Counted from the first letter of the stretch, positions 37,906-46,024 are shown. The stretch is DNA of 64,000 bases from Deferrisoma camini S3R1 (GCF_000526155.1 NZ_JAFN01000001.1:4074001-4138000); one strand, 5' to 3'. Translations and numbers: made by a program. The notes: generated from the sequence alone by a model not told the origin.

Positions 37906-38289
37906 ATGCAGAAACGGCGTCGGACCCGGGTGAGCACCGGCAAGGAGGCCACGGTGGAGTGGGCCGGGGGCCGGCTGCAGGGGGGGCTGCGGGACGTGAG
38001 CCTCAAGGGCGCCTACGTTTGGGCCCTGGGGGAGGCCCGGCCGGCCGAGGGGGAGGAGGGCACGGTTCGGATCCATCTGGATCCGCACAACCCCGCCCTG
38101 GACCTCGAGATCCGGTGCCGGGCCGTGCGGGTGGAGGGCGACGGCGTGGCCCTGGACTTCCTGGAGGTGCCTGCCGAGGTGTTCCCCCACCTGTTGCGGC
38201 TCGTGCAGTACAACGCACCCGACCCCGACGGCATCGAGGAGGAGATCCTGGCGCCCGCGTTCCGTCGGGAAGATCCCGGCGGGGAGTGA
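37906..38289 (+). CDS. PilZ-domain protein (cyclic di-GMP receptor candidate)
   Basis: A 127-residue single-domain protein. The N-terminal arginines QKRRRTRVS fit the RxxxR half of the cyclic di-GMP site, and DVSLKGAYV fits the (D/N)xSxxG half, in the right order and spacing. PilZ proteins couple the messenger to motility, adhesion or polysaccharide output; no target is apparent here. The ATG at 37906 follows GAGGAGGTG; the open frame extends upstream without another good site. The SIS-domain gene follows five bases after the stop. Confidence 0.8.
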   Translation: MQKRRRTRVSTGKEATVEWAGGRLQGGLRDVSLKGAYVWALGEARPAEGEEGTVRIHLDPHNPALDLEIRCRAVRVEGDGVALDFLEVPAEVFPHLLRLVQYNAPDPDGIEEEILAPAFRREDPGGE

Positions 38290-38294
38290 GGGGG

Positions 38295-39479
38295 GTGCCC
38301 GCCGGGTTCCCGCCGGCCGACGCCATGGGGGTGGAGCTGGCCGAGCAGCCCGGGGTCTGGCGTGCGCTGCTGGGCCGGTTCGCCGAGGCCCGGGCGGCGG
38401 TGGGGGTCGCCCTGGGGGGGCGGCCGGTCGAGCGGGTGGTGGTGGCCGGGTGCGGCGACTGCCATGCGGCGGCCGAGTGGGCCGAGTGGCTGTGGGAGCC
38501 CAGTCTACGGGTGCGGGGGCTCTCGGCCATGGAGCTCAGCCGGGCCAGGCTGCACCTGCTCGGGCCCGGCACCCTGCTCGTGGCGTTGAGCGTGTCGGGA
38601 AAGACCCCAAGGGTCCTCGAGGCCGTGGCCTGCGCCCGGGCCGGTGGAGCCCGGGTGCTCGGTCTGACCGACCACCCCGCCTCCCCCCTGGCCCGGGAGG
38701 CCGACGCCGTGTTCTGCCTGGGGGCCTCCCCCCCGGAGGCGCTGGACCGCACGGACTACAAGAACCCCCGGGCCGCCGTGTACTCCGGGTACCACCGACC
38801 GGTTCCCCAGACCAAGACCTTCGGGGCCATGCAGCTGGCCCTGGTCGCGGTGGGCCAGGCCCTGGGGGCCGGCGAAGGGGGAGAGGCGTGGGGGGAGCTC
38901 CCTGGGGTCGCGGGCCCTGCGGCCGAGGCCGCTGCCGCGGCAGGGGCGCGGGCGGCCGCGGCCGCCCGGCCGGGATGCCGGATCGCCGTGGCCGGCACCG
39001 GACCGGGCCTGCCCGCCGCCCGGTTCGCCGCCTACAAGTTCCTGGAGCTCGTGGTGCCCGCCGGCCACGGGGAGATCGAGGAGTTCTGCCACACCTGGTA
39101 CCTCACCACCGAGCCCGGCGACCTGGTCCTGTTCCTGGTCCACGACGAGGCCACGTATGAGCGCGTGGCCGAGATCGTGCCGGTGGTGGAAGGGGAGATC
39201 GGGGCGGTGGTGCAGGCCCTGTGCACCTGGGCCCCAGCCGGGGAGGCGCCGGGCTGGGCGGTGGGGCTCCCGGCCGTGGGGGGGCGGGTGGCGGGGATCC
39301 TGCTTCCGTTCGCCGCGGCCCACTGGGTGCGGGCCGTGGCCCGGGCCTGGGGCGTGAACACCGATCGCTTCCGGGCCGGCAAGGACGAGGAACGCTACGT
39401 GGCCGGGTCCACCCGGATGATCCGCCGGTCGAGGCTGCGCGTACCCGGCGGCGGGTTTCCCGGGCGCGACGACGCCTGA
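38295..39479 (+). CDS. Double SIS-domain sugar isomerase-like protein
   Basis: A 394-residue protein with two sugar-isomerase (SIS) folds, like the isomerase half of GlmS or AgaS-type deaminases but without a glutamine amidotransferase domain. The first SIS motif is VVVAGCGDCHAAAEW with LVALSVSGKTPRVLEAV; the second has CRIAVAGTGPGLPAARFAAYKF, then VVPAGHGEIEEFCHT. Such proteins bind phosphosugars; whether this is an enzyme or a regulator is not clear. I choose GTG 38295, preceded by GAGGGG; ATG 38325 is an alternative with no ribosome site. It is coupled to the PilZ gene. Confidence 0.72.
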   Translation: MPAGFPPADAMGVELAEQPGVWRALLGRFAEARAAVGVALGGRPVERVVVAGCGDCHAAAEWAEWLWEPSLRVRGLSAMELSRARLHLLGPGTLLVALSVSGKTPRVLEAVACARAGGARVLGLTDHPASPLAREADAVFCLGASPPEALDRTDYKNPRAAVYSGYHRPVPQTKTFGAMQLALVAVGQALGAGEGGEAWGELPGVAGPAAEAAAAAGARAAAAARPGCRIAVAGTGPGLPAARFAAYKFLELVVPAGHGEIEEFCHTWYLTTEPGDLVLFLVHDEATYERVAEIVPVVEGEIGAVVQALCTWAPAGEAPGWAVGLPAVGGRVAGILLPFAAAHWVRAVARAWGVNTDRFRAGKDEERYVAGSTRMIRRSRLRVPGGGFPGRDDA

Positions 39480-39498
39480 GGGCTTCCAGGTAACTTCC

Positions 39499-39765
39499 GC
39501 TAGGACGCTAGGAGGCTGGGACGCTGGAAGGCTTGAAAACCTCCCGGATTCCAACGCGTTTTAGGCAGTGCCACGCCACTTCGCCTCTTCTTCATGATCT
39601 CGGGGGGCTAGAGGCCTGGTGGAGCGCCCCCTCCCGACTCACGGGCCGAGGTTCCAAAGATTTTTCTAGTTTCTAGTCTCCAGTTTCTAGTCTCTGGACG
39701 GCCCCGCAGGGGCCTGAGGGGGCTTCCCAGCCTCCCAGCTTCCCAGCCTTCTAGCCTCCCAGCCT
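39499..39765. repeat. Composite intergenic repeat block
   Basis: Three series with shared hairpins: octamers at 39499-39538 (GCTAGGAC, GCTAGGAG, GCTGGGAC, GCTGGAAG, GCTTGAAA); CTAGTYT-type heptamers at 39664-39698 followed by GGCCCCGCAGGGGCC; octamers at 39723-39762 (CTTCCCAG, CCTCCCAG, CTTCCCAG, CCTTCTAG, CCTCCCAG) that run up to the stop codon of the acyl-CoA dehydrogenase. The first two series recur in the same order and spacing at 44083-44218. Confidence 0.8.
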
Positions 39766-41452
39766 ATACCACCTCCGCTCGCCGGTCGATCAGGGACCGG
39801 TCGCCCGAGCACACCGCGGCCGTGTCCATCTCCACCTGGGGCACGGCCTCGGCCACGAACCGCTCGGCCAGGGCCTCCCGGCCGGGGTCGGCCAGCAGGT
39901 CCCTCAGGAGCAGGTACCCTGTGAGCACCAGGGTCTCCGAGTGGCACAGCCGCCGGGCCATCAGGTCCTGGTAGTCGCCCTCCCTGCGCTCGGCCACGTA
40001 GGCCACGGCTCGGGCCAGATTCTCCCGGGCCCGGCCCAAGGCCTCGGCCAGGTCCCGGGCCCGGCCCTGGTACGGCAGGGCAGCCAGCCGGTCCACCAGG
40101 GGATCGAGCACCCGGTTCATCACCCCGCCCATGGCCGCCACGTACTGCAGCTGGGTGGTACCCTCGTAGATGTTCGTGACCCGGGCGTCCCGGCAGTGGC
40201 GCTCCACGTCGTAGTCCTTCATGTACCCGCTGCCGCCGTGGATCTGGAGGCTGTCGTAGGCCACCTCGTTGGCCACCTCGGTGGAGTAGGCCTTGGTGAG
40301 CGGCGTCAGCACCGAGGCGATGCGGTCCCACCGCTTCGCGCCGGCCAGGTCCCCCGAGCGCTCGCACCCGTCCCGTAGGTCCACGTACCGGGTGGTCTCG
40401 TACAGGAGCGCCCGGGCCCCGGCCAGCTTGACCCGGGAGCGCACCAGCATCTCGTACACGGCCGGGAACTCCTCGATGGCCCGGCCGAACTGCCGCCGGT
40501 TGGCCGCGTACTCCCGGGCCGATCGGTAGGCGGCCTCGGCGATGCCCACGGCCTGGGCGCTCACCCCCACCCGGGCCCCGTTCATGAGGGACATGACGTA
40601 GCGGGTGAGCCCCCGGCGGCGGGCCCCCACCAGCTCGGCCGGGGCGTCGTCGAACTCGATCTCGCAGGTGGGCGAGCCGTGGAGCCCCATCTTCTCCTCA
40701 ATCCGGCGCACCCGCACCCGGGGCCCAGCCTCGCACACGAACATGGACAGGCCCCGGCCGTCCCGGGTGCCCTCCTCGGACCGGGCCAGCACCAGGATGA
40801 TCCGGGCGCAGCCGTTGGTGATGAACTGCTTCGTGCCGTTCAGGCGCCACTGCCCGGTGGCCGGGTCCTGCCAGGCCCGGGTGCGCACGGCCTGCAGGTC
40901 GCTGCCGGCGTCGGGTTCGGTCAGGGCCATGGCCCCGTCCGCCTCGCCCGAGGCCAGGCGGGGCAGGTACCTCTCCCTTTGGTCGTCCGAGCCGAACCGA
41001 AGGATCGTCTCTCCGATCTCCTGCAGGCCCACCAGGTTGTGCAGGCTCGCGTCGGCCCGGGCCACCATCTCCATCATCAGCGAGTACACGGTGTTGGGGA
41101 AGTTCAACCCCCCGTACCGGCGGGGCAGGGTCACTCCCATGAGCCCGGCCTGCCGGAACTCCTCGAGGCTCTGGCGGGTGCCCTCGGCGTAGCACACCCG
41201 GCCGTCCTCGAACCGCACCCCCTCCCGATCCACCGAGCGGGCCCGGGGCGCGATCTTGCGCGCGCACAGCTCCCCCACCATGGCCAGCACCGCCTCGTAA
41301 AGGCCCACGGCCTCCTCGTAGCTCCCGGGGGCCTCCGGGAAACGGTCGCGCTGGGTGAAGCCGGCTTCCCGAAGCCTCACCGCCTCGGCCAGCTCGGTCT
41401 GGCCCAGGCGGAAGGAGAGCTCGGGGTTGTCGAGGAAGAAGTTCTCGGCCAT
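39764..41452 (-). CDS. Acyl-CoA dehydrogenase
   Basis: A 562-residue FAD enzyme that oxidises an acyl-CoA to the enoyl-CoA, passing electrons to ETF. Core features: MALTEPDAGSDLQAVRT, NGTKQFITNG (substrate and flavin contact), VGVSAQAVGIAEAAYRSA, the Q-FG segment RRQFGRAIEEFPAV and IYEGTTQLQY near the C terminus of the core. It is longer than the usual 380 residues because of an N-terminal stretch of about 75 residues and a helical C-terminal extension, as in the ACAD9/VLCAD-like and phenylacetate-type long forms. Substrate is not predictable. ATG 41452 follows GGAGGG. It ends in a repeat block. A CoA ligase at 59221 is the only related gene here. Confidence 0.9.
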   Translation of the reverse strand: MAENFFLDNPELSFRLGQTELAEAVRLREAGFTQRDRFPEAPGSYEEAVGLYEAVLAMVGELCARKIAPRARSVDREGVRFEDGRVCYAEGTRQSLEEFRQAGLMGVTLPRRYGGLNFPNTVYSLMMEMVARADASLHNLVGLQEIGETILRFGSDDQRERYLPRLASGEADGAMALTEPDAGSDLQAVRTRAWQDPATGQWRLNGTKQFITNGCARIILVLARSEEGTRDGRGLSMFVCEAGPRVRVRRIEEKMGLHGSPTCEIEFDDAPAELVGARRRGLTRYVMSLMNGARVGVSAQAVGIAEAAYRSAREYAANRRQFGRAIEEFPAVYEMLVRSRVKLAGARALLYETTRYVDLRDGCERSGDLAGAKRWDRIASVLTPLTKAYSTEVANEVAYDSLQIHGGSGYMKDYDVERHCRDARVTNIYEGTTQLQYVAAMGGVMNRVLDPLVDRLAALPYQGRARDLAEALGRARENLARAVAYVAERREGDYQDLMARRLCHSETLVLTGYLLLRDLLADPGREALAERFVAEAVPQVEMDTAAVCSGDRSLIDRRAEVV

Positions 41453-41489
41453 GGGGAAACCCTCCGGGAGAGCGAAAACGCAGGGGGTG

Positions 41490-41518
41490 CTTGTAGCATC
41501 CGGCCCTGTGCGGGTCAA
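41490..41518 (-). promoter_or_regulatory. Promoter of acyl-CoA dehydrogenase gene
   Basis: Minus-strand TTGACC (41513-41518), 17-bp spacer, TACAAG (41490-41495), about 40 bp before the start codon. Confidence 0.7.
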
Positions 41519-41569
41519 ACGGCTGGGCCGGCTGCGGGGGCCCGCCCTCCTCCCGGGGACCGGACGAAA

Positions 41570-41600
41570 CAGGGCCCGGTCCTCGCCAGACCGGGCCCTG
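41570..41600 (-). terminator. Terminator hairpin after tRNA-Sec
   Basis: A 12-bp stem CAGGGCCCGGTC (41570-41581 with 41589-41600) and 7-nt loop, then GTTTCG on the minus strand. A second hairpin, GGTTGCCC at 41608-41629, lies between it and the tRNA. Confidence 0.75.
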
Positions 41601-41642
41601 GGAGCCGGGTTGCCCGCCCCGGGGCAACCGTGCGATGTTCGT

Positions 41643-41740
41643 TGGCGGAGGTGGATGGGAATCGAACCCACCGGCGACGCTGTTCACGCCGCCCACCGGA
41701 TTTGAAGTCCGGGAGAGCCACCAGTGCCCTGGCCACCTCC
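41643..41740 (-). tRNA. selC: tRNA-Sec (selenocysteine, anticodon TCA)
   Basis: 98 nt with an 8-bp acceptor stem (GGAGGTGG with CCACCTCC), anticodon loop CTTCAAA carrying TCA, a long variable arm, T loop TTCGATT and encoded CCA. These are hallmarks of selenocysteine tRNA, which reads UGA at SECIS sites with SelB. It implies that the organism makes selenoproteins; none is evident in this window, and selA, selB and selD are not here. Confidence 0.94.
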
Positions 41741-41747
41741 GCGGCGC

Positions 41748-41776
41748 ATTGTAGGGGTGCCGGGGGCTTCGGTCAA
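41748..41776 (-). promoter_or_regulatory. Promoter of selC
   Basis: Minus-strand TTGACC (41771-41776), 17-bp spacer, TACAAT (41748-41753), placing the transcript start within a few bases of the mature tRNA 5' end. Confidence 0.82.
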
Positions 41777-41806
41777 CGCGCAAAGGGCATTAGGCGAGGC
41801 AACCGT

Positions 41807-42439
41807 GTGAAGGGGTTTGCGATTACGTTCCTGGCCGTGGCGGCCTACGGGGCGCTCCACTCCCTGCTGCTCACCGCTCCGGTGCGGCGGGCCGCCGCCG
41901 GGGTGCTGGGCGAGGCGGCGTACCGGGGCGTGTTCCGCCTGGCCTACAACGTTCTGGCGACGGCGCTTCTGATTGTGCTGCTCCGCGGCATCGCGGCGCT
42001 GCCCGACCGGGGGCTGGTTCGGATCGGGGGGATGGCCGCGGCCGGGCTGTGGTCGCTTCGCCTGGCCGGCCTGGCGGTGATCGCCGTGTGCGTGCGGCGG
42101 GTGGGGCTCGGTCGGTTCCTCGGCTGGGAGCACTTCCGCGCCTGGCGCCGGGGGGAGGCCGTGCCGGGGCCGGGCATGGAGGCTGGGGAGCTGGTGGTGG
42201 AGGGCCCCTACCGGTACGTGCGCCATCCCATGTACGCGGCCGGTGCGGTGGTGGTGTGGGCCCAGCCCGTGTGGACCTGGAACGGCCTTGCGTTCGCCCT
42301 GGCGGCCACGCTGTACCTGTGGCTGGGGTCGCTACACGAGGAGCGTCGGATGCTCGAGGCCTTCGGGAACGCCTACCGCCGTTACCGGCACCGCACCCCG
42401 GCGTTCGTCCCCCGGTTCTCCCGGAGCGGCGAGGGGTGA
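41807..42439 (+). CDS. Isoprenylcysteine carboxyl methyltransferase-family membrane protein
   Basis: A 210-residue protein with about five membrane helices and the C-terminal motif region of the ICMT/PEMT family: LVVEGPYRYVRHPMYAAG, then EERRMLEAFGNAYRRYRHRTPAF. The pattern RHPMY with the later EE and Y residues forms the S-adenosylmethionine pocket in this family. In bacteria the acceptor is usually unknown. The GTG at 41807 follows GAGG and the stop overlaps the next gene (GTGA). Confidence 0.75.
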   Translation: MKGFAITFLAVAAYGALHSLLLTAPVRRAAAGVLGEAAYRGVFRLAYNVLATALLIVLLRGIAALPDRGLVRIGGMAAAGLWSLRLAGLAVIAVCVRRVGLGRFLGWEHFRAWRRGEAVPGPGMEAGELVVEGPYRYVRHPMYAAGAVVVWAQPVWTWNGLAFALAATLYLWLGSLHEERRMLEAFGNAYRRYRHRTPAFVPRFSRSGEG

Positions 42440-43290
42440 CCTGGCTCCTTCTCTCCCTGGCCAGCGCCCTGTCCTGGTCGCTGGCCGACGTGTTCGCCAA
42501 GCAGGCCCTGCAGCGGGCCTCGGCGGTTCGGGTCGCCTGGGTACGCACGGCCTTTGCCCTGCCGGTGCTCGGAGCCGTGGCCCTGGCGACGGGGATCACT
42601 CGGCCCGTCCCCGCGTTCTGGCCCACGCTTGCGGCGGCGGTGCCCCTGGAGATCGCGGCCGCCCTCCTGTACCAGTGGGCCCTTCGGCTGTCGCCCCTCG
42701 GGCTCACCGCCCCGTATCTGGCCTTCACCCCCGCCTTCCTCGTGTTCACCGGTCGGTGGATCCTGGGCGAGGTGCCTGCGGCTCCGGCATACGGCGGCAT
42801 CGCGCTGGTGTGCGCGGGCGGCTACCTGCTCCACCTGGAGCCGGGCATGGGGTGGCTCGACCCGGTTCGGGCCCTGGGCCGGGAGCGGGGCAGCGTGCTG
42901 ATGCTGGCCGTGGCGGCCCTGTACAGCGTGACCGCAGCCCTGGGAAAGGTGGCGGTCCTGGCCTCGGACCCGGTGACCTTCGGGCTGGTGTACTACGGGA
43001 TCCTCACCGCTTGCCTCACCCCCTGGGCCGTGCGGGGGGCGGGGCGTCCGGGGCGTTCGCGGCCCCTGACCCTGGGGCTGGTCGGGCTGTTCTCGGCGGC
43101 CATGATCCTGGCCCACTTCTCCGCCATCCGGCTGGCGCCGGCCAGCTACATGATCGCGGTCAAGCGCACGAGCGTGATCTGGTCCATCCTGCTGGGCGGG
43201 GTGGTGTTCTCCGAGCGGGGGTGGCGGCGACGGTTGCTCGGCGGGGCGGTCATGGTGGCGGGGGTGGGGCTGATCGCGGCGTCGTTTTGA
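42436..43290 (+). CDS. EamA/DMT-family transporter
   Basis: A 284-residue protein with ten predicted membrane helices in two EamA halves (WLLLSLASALSWSLADVFAKQALQ at the start; SVLMLAVAALYSVTAALGKV starting the second half; AILLGGVVFSERG-like SILLGGVVFSERGWRR near the end). Members export or import small metabolites such as amino acids or nucleotides; this one is not assignable. GTG 42436 overlaps the upstream stop, so the two genes are coupled. Confidence 0.82.
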   Translation: MTWLLLSLASALSWSLADVFAKQALQRASAVRVAWVRTAFALPVLGAVALATGITRPVPAFWPTLAAAVPLEIAAALLYQWALRLSPLGLTAPYLAFTPAFLVFTGRWILGEVPAAPAYGGIALVCAGGYLLHLEPGMGWLDPVRALGRERGSVLMLAVAALYSVTAALGKVAVLASDPVTFGLVYYGILTACLTPWAVRGAGRPGRSRPLTLGLVGLFSAAMILAHFSAIRLAPASYMIAVKRTSVIWSILLGGVVFSERGWRRRLLGGAVMVAGVGLIAASF

Positions 43291-43306
43291 GGGGCCGTTT
43301 GCCCGC

Positions 43307-43334
43307 TTGACTTTCCCCGGCCGTCTGGTACCCT
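43307..43334 (+). promoter_or_regulatory. Promoter of acetyltransferase gene
   Basis: TTGACT (43307-43312), 16-bp spacer, TACCCT (43329-43334), upstream of the GNAT gene. Confidence 0.5.
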
Positions 43335-43410
43335 GCGGCCCGGGTTTTGGGCCCGTCCGGCCCCATCCGGTCGGTCGTTTCGGTTCGGCGTTCCGTCGGG
43401 GAGGAAGGCA

Positions 43411-43974
43411 ATGTTCAATTTCGCGGTGTTCCGGAAGTTCGTGACGCTCAACAACGGCCGGCGGGTGCTGCTGCGACCCCTCCTGGAGGAGGACCAGAAG
43501 CTCCTGTTCGACCTGTTCCACGAGGCCTCGGAGGAGGACACCCGGTTCCTCAAGGACGAGGTCAAGGAGCCCATCGTGGTGGAGCGGTGGATCGCCAACC
43601 TGAACTACGACCGGGTGATGCCCCTGGTGGCGTTCTGCGACGGTCGCATCGTGGGCGACTGCGCGGTGTACCTGGGCACGAAGAGCGCCCGGCACGTGGG
43701 GGAGATCCGGATCTTCCTGGCCCAGGACTTCCGGGGGGTGGGGCTGGGGAGCAAGATGATCCTGGAGATGTGCGACGTGTGCAAGAAGCGCGGCCTGTGG
43801 TTCCTGAGGGCCGAGGTGATCCTCGATCACGCCAAGGTGGTCAAGGCGTTCCGCCGGCTCGGGTTCGATCTGCGCTGCACCCTGGACGACTACTTCATGC
43901 GCAAGGACGGCGTGACCCACGATATCGCCCTGATGATCAAGCGCCTCAAGAAGCCCGAGGAGTACACGTTCTAA
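43411..43974 (+). CDS. GNAT-family N-acetyltransferase
   Basis: A 187-residue acetyl-CoA-dependent transferase. RVLLRPLLEEDQKLLFDLF begins the fold, GEIRIFLAQDFRGVGLGSKMI contains the acetyl-CoA loop (pattern R-G-x-G-x-G), and NHAKVVKAFRRLGF-like DHAKVVKAFRRLGFDL is the last conserved motif. The acceptor amine is unknown. The gene is a single-gene unit between its own promoter and a 13-bp-stem terminator, with a GGAGGAAGG site before ATG 43411. Confidence 0.85.
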   Translation: MFNFAVFRKFVTLNNGRRVLLRPLLEEDQKLLFDLFHEASEEDTRFLKDEVKEPIVVERWIANLNYDRVMPLVAFCDGRIVGDCAVYLGTKSARHVGEIRIFLAQDFRGVGLGSKMILEMCDVCKKRGLWFLRAEVILDHAKVVKAFRRLGFDLRCTLDDYFMRKDGVTHDIALMIKRLKKPEEYTF

Positions 43975-43996
43975 GCGCGTTGCCCCACGACGAGGA

Positions 43997-44033
43997 AACG
44001 GCCCTCCCGGATCACCGCAACGGGAGGGCCGTT
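43997..44033 (+). terminator. Terminator of acetyltransferase gene
   Basis: 13-bp stem (43997-44009 with 44021-44033, AACGGCCCTCCCG) with an 11-nt loop, 22 bp after the stop. Confidence 0.8.
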
Positions 44034-44059
44034 GTCGTTCATCGACCCGGCGTGGAACT

Positions 44060-44240
44060 TCGGGCCTTCGGCCCGCCTGAAGGCTGGAAAGCTGGGAGGC
44101 TTGAAGACCTCCCGGGTTTCAGCATGCTCCGTAAACCGACACGCCTCTTCGCCTTCACCTCACGGTCCGAAGTCCCCGGTTTTTTCCAGTTTCCAGTCTC
44201 TAGTTTCGAGTCTCTAGACGGCCCCCCAGGGGCCTGAGGT
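44060..44240. repeat. Composite repeat block, second copy
   Basis: GGGCCTTCGGCCC hairpin, octamers 44083-44106 (GCTGGAAA, GCTGGGAG, GCTTGAAG), about 75 bp of related spacer, CTAGTYT-type heptamers at 44184-44218 (TTCCAGT, TTCCAGT, CTCTAGT, TTCGAGT, CTCTAGA), then GGCCCCCCAGGGGCC. The order matches 39499-39720. Confidence 0.75.
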
Positions 44241-44315
44241 AAACCCTTCCCCCCCAGCCGCGTCTACAGGGGCATGGAAGTCATTTTGACCCCCTTCTCG
44301 GAAAAGGAGAGGACG

Positions 44316-44612
44316 ATGCGCAAGGGAATCGTAGCGTTGGCGATGGTGGCGTTGTTGGCCGGGTTCTCGGCGACGGCAGAGGCGCGGGGCGGCAGGGGCG
44401 GCCGGTTCGGGGGAGGAAGCCCGGCAGGTGCCGCCTTCGGGATGCAGGGCTCCGCGCGCGGCACGATGGGGGGCCAGCGCGGGGATATGACTCGCCAGCA
44501 AAAAAGGTTAAGGGACGGGAGCGGCAGGGCGGATCAGCAAAGGAGCCGGCTCCGGGTTCGGGATCCCTCCACCCACTCGACCGACTCGACCGAGATGGCC
44601 CCGACGCCGTGA
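44316..44612 (+). CDS. Small secreted Gly/Arg-rich protein, unknown function
   Basis: A 98-residue protein. The ATG at 44316 follows AAGGAGAGGACG. A signal peptide (MRKGIVALAMVALLAGFSATAEA) precedes a GRGGRFGGG stretch, then a basic, glutamine-rich part (TRQQKRLRDGSGRADQQR) and a Ser/Thr-rich end (STHSTDSTEM) encoded by a short ACTCGACC-type repeat. It is probably exported. I do not recognise a family; a role is not suggested. It ends before a strong hairpin. Confidence 0.6.
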   Translation: MRKGIVALAMVALLAGFSATAEARGGRGGRFGGGSPAGAAFGMQGSARGTMGGQRGDMTRQQKRLRDGSGRADQQRSRLRVRDPSTHSTDSTEMAPTP

Positions 44613-44631
44613 GGGGGGGTAGGGTAAGGTA

Positions 44632-44667
44632 ACGAAGGCGCCGGGACATGGGTCCCGGCGCCTTCGT
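44632..44667. terminator. Bidirectional terminator hairpin
   Basis: Perfect 16-bp stem (44632-44647 with 44652-44667, ACGAAGGCGCCGGGAC), loop of four, between convergent genes. Confidence 0.85.
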
Positions 44668-44685
44668 CATGGCGGTGCATCCGCT

Positions 44686-45105
44686 TCACTCCCCGATGAT
44701 CTTCACCAGCACCCGTTTGCGGCGGCGGCCGTCGAACTCCCCGTAGAAGATCTGCTCCCACGGCCCGAAGTCGAGCCTGCCGTCGGTCACGGCCACCACC
44801 ACCTCCCGGCCCATCACCGTGCGCTTCAGGTGGGCGTCGCCGTTGTCCTCGCCCGTGCGGTTGTGCAGGTACCGGCTGAGGGGCTCGTGGGGCGCGAGCC
44901 CCTCGAGCCACCGCTCGAAGTCCTGGTGGAGCCCGGGCTCGTCGTCGTTGATGAACACCGAGGCCGTGATGTGCATGGCGTTCACCAGGCACAGCCCGTC
45001 CCGGATGCCGCTCTCCTCCAGGCAGGCCTCGACCTGGGGGGTGATGTTGAGGAACGCCCGGCGGGTGGGGGTCTGGAACCAGAGTTCCTTGCGGTAGCTT
45101 TTCAC
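44686..45105 (-). CDS. YjbQ/UPF0047 family protein (secondary thiamine-phosphate synthase)
   Basis: A 139-residue full-length YjbQ protein; members form a beta-barrel trimer and some have weak thiamine-phosphate synthase activity. Metal-binding region [39 protein letters not shown] and the C-terminal [21 protein letters not shown] are typical. GTG start at 45105 with GGAGA upstream. Confidence 0.88.
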   Translation of the reverse strand: MKSYRKELWFQTPTRRAFLNITPQVEACLEESGIRDGLCLVNAMHITASVFINDDEPGLHQDFERWLEGLAPHEPLSRYLHNRTGEDNGDAHLKRTVMGREVVVAVTDGRLDFGPWEQIFYGEFDGRRRKRVLVKIIGE

Positions 45106-45172
45106 CTCGATTCTCCTTCGATCGCGTCTTTCCAGGGGACGGTGCGGCCGGGGAAGCTCTGCGCGCCCGAAT

Positions 45173-45583
45173 CTACTCCGAGGCGCCGAGGCGGTCTATG
45201 AACGCCGCGGGTCGCAGCACTGTGATTCCCGGGATCCCGGTAACCGCCAGCAGGTGACGGTCGCCGCTCACGATGAATTCTGCGGTTCCCCCAAGGGCCG
45301 CCTCGATGAACTTGAGGTCGTGAGGGTCCGCGCAGACCCTGGGCTCGCCGCAGGCCGGTTCGACGAGGATTGTCTTGGAGGCCAGAAGGCGGAGAACCGG
45401 CTCCGGGTTGATCGAGGGGTATCGCGCGGCGATGCGCCGGAGAACCGCCTCGTACTCCGTCAGGATCTCCTCGGACACCGCGATCTCGATTCTCCCATCG
45501 CGCCACGCGTCGAGGATCGCCTGGGGCACGCCCCCGAAAAACACGGCCGAGACCACGACGTTTGTGTCGACGACGACCCTCAT
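45173..45583 (-). CDS. PIN-domain toxin (COG1569 type)
   Basis: A 136-residue putative ribonuclease toxin. Acidic active-site residues are in [11 protein letters not shown] (Asp6), [11 protein letters not shown] (Glu42/44), [13 protein letters not shown] and IVSGDRHLL (Asp108). The ATG at 45583 overlaps the antitoxin stop (ATGA), as is usual for such pairs. The target RNA cannot be inferred. Confidence 0.88.
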   Translation of the reverse strand: MRVVVDTNVVVSAVFFGGVPQAILDAWRDGRIEIAVSEEILTEYEAVLRRIAARYPSINPEPVLRLLASKTILVEPACGEPRVCADPHDLKFIEAALGGTAEFIVSGDRHLLAVTGIPGITVLRPAAFIDRLGASE

Positions 45584-45843
45584 ACCCCCCGCCGCACCTC
45601 GTCGACGATCGCCCGCGCAGCCTCCGGCGTCAGCCCGGCTTCCCGTGCCTGGCGCCGCGTCTCGGCGATGATCTCGTCGAACTCGTCGGGATCTGGCGGG
45701 GTGATCGTCTTGAGCACCACCGCATCCCCCTTCCCGACAACCACGAATTCCGTGCCGGGCCGGAGGCCCAGGGCCTTTCGGATGGCTTCTGGGATCACCA
45801 CCTGCCCCTTCGAGGACAGCCGCGTCGTTGCCAAACGACTCAT
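45580..45843 (-). CDS. AbrB/MazE-type antitoxin
   Basis: An 87-residue swapped-hairpin DNA-binding protein. TTRLSSKGQVVIPEAIRKALGL is the SpoVT/AbrB signature, with the toxin-binding tail PDPDEFDEIIAETRRQAREAG. ATG 45843 has a GGAGG site. A 12-bp palindrome overlaps the start of transcription, as expected for autorepression. Confidence 0.9.
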   Translation of the reverse strand: MSRLATTRLSSKGQVVIPEAIRKALGLRPGTEFVVVGKGDAVVLKTITPPDPDEFDEIIAETRRQAREAGLTPEAARAIVDEVRRGV

Positions 45844-45882
45844 GGAATCCTCCTTGGAGGCGCGCGATGCACGCCTGGTTTG

Positions 45883-45894
45883 CTTACCAGTAAG
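45883..45894. promoter_or_regulatory. Antitoxin operator palindrome
   Basis: CTTACCAGTAAG, perfect 5-bp inverted repeat around CA, directly downstream of the -10 box. Likely bound by the antitoxin. Confidence 0.65.
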
Positions 45895-45896
45895 AA

Positions 45897-45925
45897 AGCC
45901 TAGCCGCGCCCATGGGCCGGGTCAA
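45897..45925 (-). promoter_or_regulatory. Promoter of the toxin-antitoxin operon
   Basis: Minus-strand TTGACC (45920-45925), 17-bp spacer, TAGGCT (45897-45902). Confidence 0.7.
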
Positions 45926-45953
45926 GCGCCGCCCTGCCCCGGAGACTCCGACT

Positions 45954-45982
45954 TTGACGAACCCCGATACCGGGTCCATATT
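45954..45982 (+). promoter_or_regulatory. Promoter of Clp-like protease gene
   Basis: TTGACG (45954-45959), 17-bp spacer, CATATT (45977-45982), about 40 bp before the start codon. Confidence 0.55.
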
Positions 45983-46024
45983 GGAGCCCCTCAAGACTCC
46001 CCCGGAACGGAAAGGAGCCCGCCC

